Shown here in pieces: positions 41,291 to 49,402 of a stretch of DNA of 64,000 bases. The stretch is from ELB16-189 sp018266435. GTDB lineage: Bacteria > Bacteroidota > Bacteroidia > Cytophagales > Cyclobacteriaceae. Position 1 is the first letter of the stretch. Every line of letters begins with the position of its first letter. Made by a program: the position numbers and the translations under genes. The stretch lies in assembly GCA_030123525.1 (NCBI GenBank), contig CP126125.1:1922001-1986000 (forward strand), written 5' to 3'. The notes beneath the pieces are model-generated. The model did not search any database, was not told the origin of the DNA, and saw nothing but the letters and a program-made list of their open reading frames with translations.

Positions 41291-42603
41291 AACGAATTCG
41301 TTAAGGGTGACTCAACTATATTTCTCTCTTCGGCAGTCTCATGGATTGGTATGATGGGCAGAAACCTCACGAGCAAAGTGATGATGAGTAGCGCACTCGC
41401 CAGTGTGGCAAATGTTATTGACCACTCCATCCAAGTTGGTGAATAATGCCTCCATGATTCGGGCACACCTTGAATAGGAAGGAACGGGTGGCTAAGCGTG
41501 GGGATGACAATAATATAGCGCTTCCACCAGGCACCCAGCACTACGGCCAATGACACAATAAAAAGCGGCACAGGTTTACGTCCTTGTGGAAACACCAAAA
41601 CAATTACCGGCACTACTAATCCACCAATGATAGCTGTCCAAAACAATCGCGCGTACTGTCCTGTAAATAAACTTCGAAGGTGCACAGCCTCTTCCTCAGT
41701 AGATTTATATGTTGGCATCATGTACTCATTCAAATTGAAATACAGGTACACAAGGCACAGTAATACCAGTATTTTTCCCATCATATCACAATGTTCGTCT
41801 GTGATATATTTTTCCAAACTGTACACTCTGCAAAGCACAAACATGACTATTATAACCGCGCTGGTACCGGCCACAAAAGCGCCCGCAATGAAGTAAGGCC
41901 CGAAGTTGGTGCTGTCCCAACCCGGACGATAAGTAGTTTCAAAAAGCCATGCAGTAACAGTATGTATCGCAAAGGCAACAGGGATAATCAAGATTGAAAG
42001 TGCTTGAATGGAGCTGGAATAAATTCTGCGCTGCTTGTCGGTGCCTGTCCAGTTTAAGGATAGCCGTCCATACCACTTACTTAACCTGGTATTTTTCTGA
42101 AAATAGTTACTGAGTATGCTAAAGTCGGGCAGCAAAGGATAATATAACAACATCAGGCTTATCACCAGATAGGTGCTGATCACAATCACATCCCAAATGA
42201 TGGGAGACTGAAGTCTTCCGTGGGCAAATAAATTCAGCATTCGGTCTGGCCTTCCCATATCGATGATGATAGTCAAACCAGCCATGATAATAGCGGCAAC
42301 GGCTACGATTTCAGCAATCCGTGTCAGAGGTGTATTCCAGTGAACATTTGACAATCTTAGAATGGCGGTTATTAAGGATCCAACCAAACTTACCGCAACG
42401 AAGAAAACGAAGTTGGAAATGTATATTCCCCAAAGCGCATAATCTCTCATACCAGTTACAGAAAGGCCTTGCCGCAACTGTTGTATGTAAGAATACACTC
42501 CGGCAATTATGATGACCATCAGGAATATCATCCAGGCATTTCCTCTCCAACCAAATTTTTTTGGGGCGAGGTCGTTCACGAGTTGATCATAAGCTGTATT
42601 CAT
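41287..42603 (-). CDS. NrfD/PsrC-like quinone-interacting membrane subunit
   Basis: A 438-residue protein with about ten membrane helices and NrfD-family features (WGIYISNFVFFVAVSLVGSL, IIDMGRPDRMLNL, IPVAFAIHTVTAWLF, AGAFVAGTSAVIIVM). It should oxidise or reduce menaquinol and pass electrons to the four-cluster ferredoxin-like subunit encoded just upstream (4-bp overlap). No molybdopterin catalytic subunit is present in the operon. The module is similar to parts of alternative complex III and Psr/Ttr-like enzymes. Confidence 0.85.
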   Translation of the reverse strand: MNTAYDQLVNDLAPKKFGWRGNAWMIFLMVIIIAGVYSYIQQLRQGLSVTGMRDYALWGIYISNFVFFVAVSLVGSLITAILRLSNVHWNTPLTRIAEIVAVAAIIMAGLTIIIDMGRPDRMLNLFAHGRLQSPIIWDVIVISTYLVISLMLLYYPLLPDFSILSNYFQKNTRLSKWYGRLSLNWTGTDKQRRIYSSSIQALSILIIPVAFAIHTVTAWLFETTYRPGWDSTNFGPYFIAGAFVAGTSAVIIVMFVLCRVYSLEKYITDEHCDMMGKILVLLCLVYLYFNLNEYMMPTYKSTEEEAVHLRSLFTGQYARLFWTAIIGGLVVPVIVLVFPQGRKPVPLFIVSLAVVLGAWWKRYIIVIPTLSHPFLPIQGVPESWRHYSPTWMEWSITFATLASALLIITLLVRFLPIIPIHETAEERNIVESPLTNSL

Positions 42604-43556
42604 ATTCCTTCAGGTTTATCAACTGATTTGAACTCAGTGTAATTCTTTAACCCCTCTTCAAAGTCAACTACCCGATCTGCCGGAGGAAGGTAATACACAC
42701 TTGGTTGCGTGCCCAAATTTTCCATTAGCCGATAACCTGCCCTGTCTTTCAACAACTTGCTCAACTTAAAAGACTGGCCACTTCCGTTGGTTACTGTGTC
42801 TTCATACAAGTCGCCAAAACTGAATACATCGTTGGGACAAGCACTTACGCAATGAGGCAATTCTCCTTTGTCAATCATGTGGGGACAGAAATCGCATTTG
42901 TCCACAGTTCCCTTTTGACTTGGCACCCCTGCATAGTCTGGAGTGTAATCGGTTTGCTCAGCCTTATCACCCTGCCAGGGATCAGACCAGTTAAATACTC
43001 TTACCGAATAAGGACAAGCAGCCATGCAAAATCTACAGCCAATGCACCGGTTATTGTCTATCAGAACAATTCCATCTCTTCTTTTAAATGTTGCGTCAAC
43101 AGGACAAACTTTGACACAAGCGGGTTCATCACAATGCTGACATAAAGTGGGTTGCCAATAGGGCGCGGATTTCTCTGTGTCTTGCATTTTGTAAATCTTG
43201 ATCCAGGCATTCTCGCCTGTGATATAATGGTTCTTGTTGCAAGAACTTTGACACTTCCTGGCATTTCTGCATTTGGCCAGATCAACAACCATCACAAACT
43301 TTCGATTAGGAAAACCTTCGCGCGGATTGTAATTGGATTTTGTCTCATGCGAGTGTTCTATTGCAGATGCTGGCACTTTCATAAGAGAACCATCCATAGA
43401 CATCAGTTCAATTGTTTCCTCCTGTTTCGGGTTTTCGGGTTTGCCAAAAACTTTAGCCAGCAGAGCTCCACCAGCAGCCATAAGCAACCCTGTCTTTAGG
43501 CCTTGTCCTACAAAACTGCGCCTTGATTTTTGCTCGCGGTCTTTTTCTTTTTCCAT
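42600..43556 (-). CDS. Tat-exported four-cluster 4Fe-4S ferredoxin-like subunit (NrfC/PsrB-like)
   Basis: A 318-residue protein with a twin-arginine signal (KSRRSFVGQGLKTGLLMAAG). Cys motifs for four 4Fe-4S clusters: CRNARKCQSSC, CQHCDEPACVKVCP, CIGCRFCMAACP and CDFCPHMIDKGELPHCVSAC. A segment before the clusters (ELMSMDGSLMKVPASAIEHS) resembles the small Tat protein encoded next upstream. It passes electrons between the NrfD subunit and cytochrome c or an unseen partner. It overlaps the NrfD gene by 4 bp and starts 6 bp after the small Tat gene. Confidence 0.9.
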   Translation of the reverse strand: MEKEKDREQKSRRSFVGQGLKTGLLMAAGGALLAKVFGKPENPKQEETIELMSMDGSLMKVPASAIEHSHETKSNYNPREGFPNRKFVMVVDLAKCRNARKCQSSCNKNHYITGENAWIKIYKMQDTEKSAPYWQPTLCQHCDEPACVKVCPVDATFKRRDGIVLIDNNRCIGCRFCMAACPYSVRVFNWSDPWQGDKAEQTDYTPDYAGVPSQKGTVDKCDFCPHMIDKGELPHCVSACPNDVFSFGDLYEDTVTNGSGQSFKLSKLLKDRAGYRLMENLGTQPSVYYLPPADRVVDFEEGLKNYTEFKSVDKPEGI

Positions 43557-43562
43557 GTTTTC

Positions 43563-43835
43563 TTATTTTAAAAATCCCTTAGGTCTCAACCAGTTAAGCA
43601 GCGACTGGTTAGACATTTTCTCTTCGATCACCCTTGCATCCTTCAGCGCGTTTTTCTTCACCTTCACTGCTTTGCCGTCTGCGGTTAGCATGGTAGTAAA
43701 TTCATCGTCCTCCTTTTCTTTCTTAATAAAGGTCTCAGCTAGCGATGGGCTTGCCATGCTTAAAAAGGGGAGCGTCAGACCAGTGCCTAAAAATGTTCTT
43801 CTGGAGAGTGATTTGTTTTTGTTTTCAGGTTTCAT
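43563..43835 (-). CDS. Small Tat-exported protein of the electron-transfer operon
   Basis: A 90-residue protein from ATG 43835 (MKPENKNKSLSRRTFLGTGL), chosen because it starts a twin-arginine signal. The mature part (FTTMLTADGKAVKVKKNALK, DARVIEEKMSNQ) resembles the segment between signal and first cluster of the neighbouring ferredoxin-like subunit, but there are no cluster Cys. It may be a small periplasmic subunit of the same complex. It overlaps no other gene and lies 6 bp before the ferredoxin gene; its function is unknown. Confidence 0.65.
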   Translation of the reverse strand: MKPENKNKSLSRRTFLGTGLTLPFLSMASPSLAETFIKKEKEDDEFTTMLTADGKAVKVKKNALKDARVIEEKMSNQSLLNWLRPKGFLK

Positions 43836-43846
43836 TGTTAAATGAG

Positions 43847-44686
43847 TTAAAAATTCCAAAGCCGATTAATGTTGAACCCAATGAGAAACTGCTTATCTGA
43901 TAATTTATTTTCGTTAAGGAAGTAATTCGCCTGCGGCAAAATGCGGTTGTAGTTGCCAATGAAAATCTGAAACGCGTGCGAACCCGTTGACATTTCTATG
44001 CCAAGTGACAGACCCGGATTGTTGGAATATTGACCGAACGGTTGATTGTAATCAATCAGTATGGCAGTCTTGTCGCTTATGTTTGCTTTACCGCCCACAG
44101 CAATTGCAAATAGGTTGTTTGACTGTAATGGATCAACCAAATTGTAATGAGAAAAACTTGGTGCAACCTGAAGGGATATGGATTGATTGAATCTTCGCAT
44201 AACAAGCAACTGACCGAAATAGGAAAAACGATCGGAAGTCTTGGAGAAGAAGCTTGATTCTCTTGCATCGATTGCAGTATTACCGTAAAATGTTAAACTC
44301 ACTGGTATTTTCCCAGATCGAGTTTGACGAATCAGCCCCACTTTAATATTAAAATCCTGTAAACGATAATCCTTCGTAGTACCAAAACCCAGGGTAATTC
44401 TATCAGATATAGAATAAGTAAGTGCCAACCGAATGTTGGATGGACCCCAAAAACCAGCCAAGTCATTGTTACCGCTATTGATCAACCCAAAGCGATGTTG
44501 AATATCAAATTGCAATGTCTTCCTGGGGTTCAATACTCCGGTAACATTGTCAATTAGCCACGCACTTTGAAATGCAGCGCGTTGAGGTTTGTCTTTTTTT
44601 TCGGCAAGGGAATCTGCCTCCTGTGCGAAAAGATTTGTGCTTACCAATACAAGAATCTGTGCAGCGAATGTGTTGTAGTATTTCAT
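43847..44686 (-). CDS. DUF5777 family outer-membrane beta-barrel protein
   Basis: A 279-residue protein with a signal peptide (STNLFAQ) and the DUF5777 opening (SAWLIDNVTGVLNPRKTLQF, DIQHRFGLIN). Alternating hydrophobic strands run to a terminal Phe (FLIGFNINRLWNF), typical of outer-membrane barrels. DUF5777 genes often accompany cytochromes c in Bacteroidota. It lies between the cytochrome c lipoprotein gene (20 bp) and the small Tat gene (11 bp), suggesting it is part of the same electron-transfer operon. Confidence 0.8.
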   Translation of the reverse strand: MKYYNTFAAQILVLVSTNLFAQEADSLAEKKDKPQRAAFQSAWLIDNVTGVLNPRKTLQFDIQHRFGLINSGNNDLAGFWGPSNIRLALTYSISDRITLGFGTTKDYRLQDFNIKVGLIRQTRSGKIPVSLTFYGNTAIDARESSFFSKTSDRFSYFGQLLVMRRFNQSISLQVAPSFSHYNLVDPLQSNNLFAIAVGGKANISDKTAILIDYNQPFGQYSNNPGLSLGIEMSTGSHAFQIFIGNYNRILPQANYFLNENKLSDKQFLIGFNINRLWNF

Positions 44687-44706
44687 AAAGATTTTTTTTT
44701 AATGGG

Positions 44707-45093
44707 TTAATTGTTTTTGGCTCCTTCATCTATCCATTTACGGATCAAGGCAAGTTTGAATGGTGACAATGTTTCTGAGGGCGGCATCGCTTTGCCATCT
44801 TCGCTCACACGCTCCAGCATTTGCACAAGTTCACTGTCTTCCGAATTACCCGGAACAATGCTTTCTTCATCTTCTGTCAAGGAAGCGTATGCAAAATCCT
44901 TTCTCAAATCAGGATTCACATTTGCTGGATTGTGGCACCCTGCACAGTGCGCACTTATAATTGGTTGTATATCCAGTGCGAACGAGACATCGTCTTTAAC
45001 CACTGGAAGATCTTCCAGGGATTTGTCATTTTCACAAGCGGTTAGGAAGGCTGCAAAGCCTACAACTGCCAGCAGATTTTTCAACGTTTTCAT
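44707..45093 (-). CDS. Planctomycete-type cytochrome c lipoprotein
   Basis: A 128-residue lipoprotein (signal ending AFLTAC). The haem site reads HCAGCHNPANVNPDL and sits behind FALDIQPIISA, as in PSCyt1-like domains, with VSEDGKAMPPSETLS as a possible distal Met ligand. A final helix (KLALIRKWIDEGAKNN) is usual for the family. It is the first gene of the electron-transfer operon, 51 bp downstream of the cus operon 2 adaptor. Confidence 0.85.
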   Translation of the reverse strand: MKTLKNLLAVVGFAAFLTACENDKSLEDLPVVKDDVSFALDIQPIISAHCAGCHNPANVNPDLRKDFAYASLTEDEESIVPGNSEDSELVQMLERVSEDGKAMPPSETLSPFKLALIRKWIDEGAKNN

Positions 45094-45144
45094 AATTCTT
45101 ATTTAATTTTAATTGAACATAAATTGATTATAATTTGCTCCCCA

Positions 45145-46239
45145 TTACATTTTCATCCCTTCCATCGCACCGCCACCTTGTTTTACTTTCCAGGCGCTGT
45201 TCAACAGAAACCCACCACGGGTTACCACCTTATCGCCAATTGATAATCCGCTCAGTATTTCTACTTCGCGTTTGTTCTGGATGCCGATGTCCACCATGCG
45301 CTGTTCGAACATGCCGTCAGGTGTTTCCACCCAAACGATTACATTGTTTTCCAAAAGCAAGGCAGATTTGGGAATGACCAGAGTCTCTTTTCTGTTGCGT
45401 TTTAGATAGACATACGCCATCATGCCCGGCTTATAATTGCCTTTTTGATTGTTTACTTTGATGCGCACCAGATTAATCTTCGTATTATCTTCTAACCTTG
45501 GATTGTCATACACAATCTCACCTTGGATGCGCTCATTCGGAAAAGCTTCAAACTCTATTTCGAGCGTAGGAGACTGTTTCAGAAAATTGACCTCGTTGCT
45601 GTACAATTGTGATTCGATCCACAAGCTGTTTAAGTCTGCCAGTCGAAACAAAGGACTACCGATCTCTACATATTCTCCTTCTCGCACGAGCAGTTCTGAT
45701 AAGTACCCGTTCCTGTTGCTGTAAAAGATGATCAGAGGGGAAATATTTTTTGTTTTTTCAAGCTCGTTGATTTGTTTTTCCGTCAATGTCCAAAGCTCAA
45801 GGCGTCTCCGCGCTGCTTCGACCATCCGTTGGGTGATCGCTTTTTGAGTTGTTGCTGTCCTATTTTCATCGATCGCCAGCAGGTATTCATTTTCGTATGA
45901 CAAAAGTTCTTCACTATAGATACTGTATAAAGGATCGCCATTTTTTACATACGTGCCGGGATTGCGTGCAAACAATTTGTCAACCCTGCCTTTTACCCTC
46001 GCACTGATCACATTGATAGCTCGTTCATCTATGGCTGCGGTGCCTATCAATGTAGTTTCTTCATACATGGTTTTGGTCGCAGCCGTATCTATTAGCAATT
46101 TGATCACCACTCGATCCTGGTCGCTCAGTGTAAGCATGGCATCATTTCCTCCATCATGGCCCTGATGTAACTGCTCTGATTTTTTGTCACACGAAACAAC
46201 AAGAATGAGTAACAACAGATATATGCAAATTTTATTCAT
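45145..46239 (-). CDS. cusB: CusB-like RND periplasmic adaptor (second adaptor of cus operon 2)
   Basis: A 364-residue lipoprotein (LLILVVSC then DKKSEQLHQGHDG). It has the membrane-fusion layout (VKGRVDKLFARNPGTYVKNG, SEELLSYENEYLLAIDENRT, NGYLSELLVREGEYVEIGSP, LWIESQLYSNEVNFLK). It matches the core of the 567-residue adaptor of cus operon 1 but has neither HMBD nor DUF3347. It ends GGGAMEGMKM, Met-rich. It starts 3 bp after the first adaptor of operon 2, so the pair is translated together. Confidence 0.9.
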   Translation of the reverse strand: MNKICIYLLLLILVVSCDKKSEQLHQGHDGGNDAMLTLSDQDRVVIKLLIDTAATKTMYEETTLIGTAAIDERAINVISARVKGRVDKLFARNPGTYVKNGDPLYSIYSEELLSYENEYLLAIDENRTATTQKAITQRMVEAARRRLELWTLTEKQINELEKTKNISPLIIFYSNRNGYLSELLVREGEYVEIGSPLFRLADLNSLWIESQLYSNEVNFLKQSPTLEIEFEAFPNERIQGEIVYDNPRLEDNTKINLVRIKVNNQKGNYKPGMMAYVYLKRNRKETLVIPKSALLLENNVIVWVETPDGMFEQRMVDIGIQNKREVEILSGLSIGDKVVTRGGFLLNSAWKVKQGGGAMEGMKM

Positions 46240-46242
46240 GTG

Positions 46243-47463
46243 TTATTCCGGTTTAACTAAGCTTTCGCGATCCATTAAGTACCCGGCATCTAATGCCACT
46301 TCATCATCCGCTTGCAATCCACCTAGTACAACCACGCGCCCTTGTGAAACAGGGCCGAGTTTTACAAACATGATTTCAAGGACATGAGCGCCATCGCTCG
46401 TTTGGTTTATCTTTTTCCATACTGCCTGCCTTCCTCCTAAGTACAGAATGCTTGACGCAGGCAACGTCAATGATTCTTTTGTTTTGGGAGAGATGGTTGC
46501 TTCAAGAAGTGAGTTGATGCGCAAACTCTTGCCTGGGTTTGGCAGATATACTCTTACCTGAACAAACTTCTGGTTGCTAGTGTATTGAGGTTCGATAAAT
46601 CGAATGACTGTGTTGAACGGATTCTCACGAATTAATTCGCTAGCCACGGTTACACTGTCGTTCAGTGCTATCTCATCCTGATGAAGATTGTCCACCGACA
46701 GAATGCCCCACACCTCACGCAAATCATTGATCCAAAAGAGTGTTTGCCCGGCTGAAACGTATGCACCTTCGCGGATCGGGTCTGATGATGAAGACATAGG
46801 ATTTGAAGCGGTCTTTTCCTGGGAACCCGAGCCCATACCACCACCCATTTTACTGCCTGCAGATGAAGAGACCATAGAATTTTTTGAGGTCGATATTTGA
46901 CTGGATGGATTGTAAAAGATATATCCGTCATAAGCACTGTAGATGGAAAGTGTAAAGAGCGCTTCGCCAGATTCGATGATATGCTTTATCTGTGCATCGG
47001 TTATTCCCAGAAGTTTAAGTTTGTGGGTGGCATGTTTTGTGATTTCACCCTCAGGCTCAACTTTATGTGCATACAAGAGTTCTTCCTGATTGGTGTTAAG
47101 GTCTGGACTGTACAGTTCCAGTATCTTCTCGCCTTTGTGCACAAATTGATTTTCATATTTTACATAAAGCTTTTCAATGCGGCCACTTACTCGTGCAGCT
47201 ACCTGGTTGCTCCTACGTTCGTCAAGGGAAATAAATCCATAGGCGTTGACCGGACTCGATTGAAGTTGCTTTATAGGCTTTACAATTTTCTGACTTGAAA
47301 TAACTTTCCGGTTAGTCGGCTCTGCGGAAATGGAAAGGGCTTTCATGTTTGCTTCTCCTTCCGGGTGAGATCCATGCTTGTTGTGCTCATCATGCGACTG
47401 TTTTTGACAGCTGTAAAAGAACATTGATAAGCCAAGGGTGAGATATAAAATAGTTTTTCTCAT
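46243..47463 (-). CDS. cusB: CusB-like RND periplasmic adaptor with Met-rich insert (first adaptor of cus operon 2)
   Basis: A 406-residue lipoprotein from ATG 47463 (MRKTILYLTLGLSMFFYSCQ), which gives a lipoprotein signal; the frame extends five codons up without an ATG. After a His-rich start (HDEHNKHGSHPEGE) it has the alpha-hairpin YSPDLNTNQEELLYAHK and a flexible Met/Gly/Ser-rich insert in the barrel-sandwich region (STSKNSMVSSSAGSKMGGGM...PMSSSSDPIREG). The same insert type occurs in the 442-residue adaptor of operon 1. It starts 4 bp after the CusA C-terminal half. Confidence 0.9.
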   Translation of the reverse strand: MRKTILYLTLGLSMFFYSCQKQSHDEHNKHGSHPEGEANMKALSISAEPTNRKVISSQKIVKPIKQLQSSPVNAYGFISLDERRSNQVAARVSGRIEKLYVKYENQFVHKGEKILELYSPDLNTNQEELLYAHKVEPEGEITKHATHKLKLLGITDAQIKHIIESGEALFTLSIYSAYDGYIFYNPSSQISTSKNSMVSSSAGSKMGGGMGSGSQEKTASNPMSSSSDPIREGAYVSAGQTLFWINDLREVWGILSVDNLHQDEIALNDSVTVASELIRENPFNTVIRFIEPQYTSNQKFVQVRVYLPNPGKSLRINSLLEATISPKTKESLTLPASSILYLGGRQAVWKKINQTSDGAHVLEIMFVKLGPVSQGRVVVLGGLQADDEVALDAGYLMDRESLVKPE

Positions 47464-47467
47464 GATG

Positions 47468-49402
47468 TTATTCTTCAATGTCTAATATTTTGAGCTTTCC
47501 GGTTTTCTTTAATTCATACTCCCTAACCACCTGATAGAACACTGGCAATACCACCAAAACGAAAAGTGTAGAAGTCACGAGTCCAAAAACAAAAGGGATG
47601 GCAATGGGCTTCATCACATCACTGCCTGTGCCCGTGGAAATCAATACCGGAATTAATCCCAGAATGTTAGCCAGAACTGTCATCAGCAACGGGCGTACAC
47701 GCGGTACTGCGCCATCGAAAATGGAATCTTGCAAGTCTTGCTTGTCAATGGACTTGTTGGCAGCACTCTTTCTCTCCACCAACTGTTTGATGGAGCCGTT
47801 CATGTAGGCGATCATTAGCACACCTGTTTCCACTGCCACGCCAAACAAGGCAGTGAACCCTACCGCTACAGCCACCGAAAAGTTTATGTTGTAGAAGTAT
47901 AACGAATAAACACCGCCCACTAAAGCCACCGGAATGCTGGTGAAAACAATAATCACTTCACGGAATGTGTGGAACGTGATATAGAGAATGATACCGATAA
48001 CAAGGAGTGTAATCGGGATAATAATCATAAGACGCTTCTGTGCACGTACTTGGTTTTCATATTGACCACTCCATTGAATAAAATATCCTTTGGGGAGTTT
48101 TTTGAACTCTCTTTCAATTTTTGCCTTGGCTTCATTCACTACGCTACCCATATCACGACCCCGTACATTGAATAACACGGTACCTCTTAACCGGGTATTT
48201 TCAGAGTTGATCATTGGAGGGCCTTCATTGACAAAAATCTCAGCCACTGATGAAAGTGGCACTACTCCATAAGAAGCTGTTTGCACAGGTACGCGTTTAA
48301 TTTCATCCAGATCATTTCGGTAGTCTTGTGCCAGGCGCACAGTCACGGTAAATCGTTCCCTGCCTTCAACTGTGTTCGTTAGGATCATTCCGCCCAAGGC
48401 GGTCTCAATCACCATGTTCACATCTTCCACGCTGAGCGCATATCGCGCGATTGCCTCGCGGTTGATTTTAATATTGAGGTATTTTCCTCCGGTGAGTTGC
48501 TCCAGATAAAGATCGGTCAGTCCATCAATGCCTCTTAAGGCCTTTTCAATTTGTGCCGTGAGGGTGAAAACTGAATCGAGGTTGGAGCCGAAGACTTTGA
48601 CGCCAACATCCGTACGGATGCCAGTGGAAAGCATATTGATCCGGTTAATGATGGGCTGTGTCCATCCAACAACCACTCCTGGAATCCGGACACGTTCGTT
48701 CATCTCGGCAATGAGTTTTTCTTTTGTCATTCCTTCTCTCCATTTCGATTTCGGCTTGAGTACCACGATGGTTTCAATCATAGACATGGGAGAGTTGTCA
48801 GTAGCTGTATAGGCTCGGCCTGCCTTGCCAAGCACATTTTCCACTTCAGGTATGCTTTTCAAAATCCTGTCCTGAATTTGAATGATGCGCTTGGCTTCTG
48901 CATTGGAAACATCCGGCAAGGTTACCGGCATCATCAGGAGTGAACCTTCATCCAACGGAGGCATAAACTCTGTACCGAGATTTAGTACAAATGGCGTGCT
49001 GGCGGCAACCAATACAACACAAAGGGCAAGAGTCATATATTTAAATCGCTGACAAAGCCGGATAACGGGTGTATAGATTCTCACAAAAAAATTGGAGACA
49101 GGATTACGGCTTTCGGGGGTCAATCTTCCTTTTACAAATACCCGGGCCAGCATGGGGGAAACAGTGATCGCCAGTAAAGCAGCTCCGATAAGTGAAAATG
49201 TCTTTGTGAGAACCAGCGGAGTAAATAGTTTTTTCTCCTGGCCGGTAAGAAATAGAATAGGCGCGAAGGAGATGATCATGATGATAACAGAGAAGAACAC
49301 CGAGCGCCCAACAGCCTTGGTGGATTCTTCAATAATCTTCACGCGTTCCTCTTCCGAAATCTCACGCGTGTTACCGATCCGTTCTTTTTCTATTTTACTC
49401 AT
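47468..49402 (-). CDS. cusA: CusA-type RND permease, C-terminal half (copy 2)
   Basis: A 644-residue protein beginning MSKIEKERIGNTREISEEER in the cytoplasmic loop after TM4, followed by TM5 (VFFSVIIMIISFAPILFLTG), the second periplasmic domain and TM8-12. Methionines at the CusA M573, M623 and M672 positions are present (LMMPVTLPD, MSMIETI, NRINML), indicating Cu(I)/Ag(I). Its first 8 bp (ATGAGTAA) overlap the 3' end of the N-terminal half, so the two are coupled. Size and break point mirror copy 1 (645 and 430 residues there, 644 and 427 here). Confidence 0.93.
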   Translation of the reverse strand: MSKIEKERIGNTREISEEERVKIIEESTKAVGRSVFFSVIIMIISFAPILFLTGQEKKLFTPLVLTKTFSLIGAALLAITVSPMLARVFVKGRLTPESRNPVSNFFVRIYTPVIRLCQRFKYMTLALCVVLVAASTPFVLNLGTEFMPPLDEGSLLMMPVTLPDVSNAEAKRIIQIQDRILKSIPEVENVLGKAGRAYTATDNSPMSMIETIVVLKPKSKWREGMTKEKLIAEMNERVRIPGVVVGWTQPIINRINMLSTGIRTDVGVKVFGSNLDSVFTLTAQIEKALRGIDGLTDLYLEQLTGGKYLNIKINREAIARYALSVEDVNMVIETALGGMILTNTVEGRERFTVTVRLAQDYRNDLDEIKRVPVQTASYGVVPLSSVAEIFVNEGPPMINSENTRLRGTVLFNVRGRDMGSVVNEAKAKIEREFKKLPKGYFIQWSGQYENQVRAQKRLMIIIPITLLVIGIILYITFHTFREVIIVFTSIPVALVGGVYSLYFYNINFSVAVAVGFTALFGVAVETGVLMIAYMNGSIKQLVERKSAANKSIDKQDLQDSIFDGAVPRVRPLLMTVLANILGLIPVLISTGTGSDVMKPIAIPFVFGLVTSTLFVLVVLPVFYQVVREYELKKTGKLKILDIEE

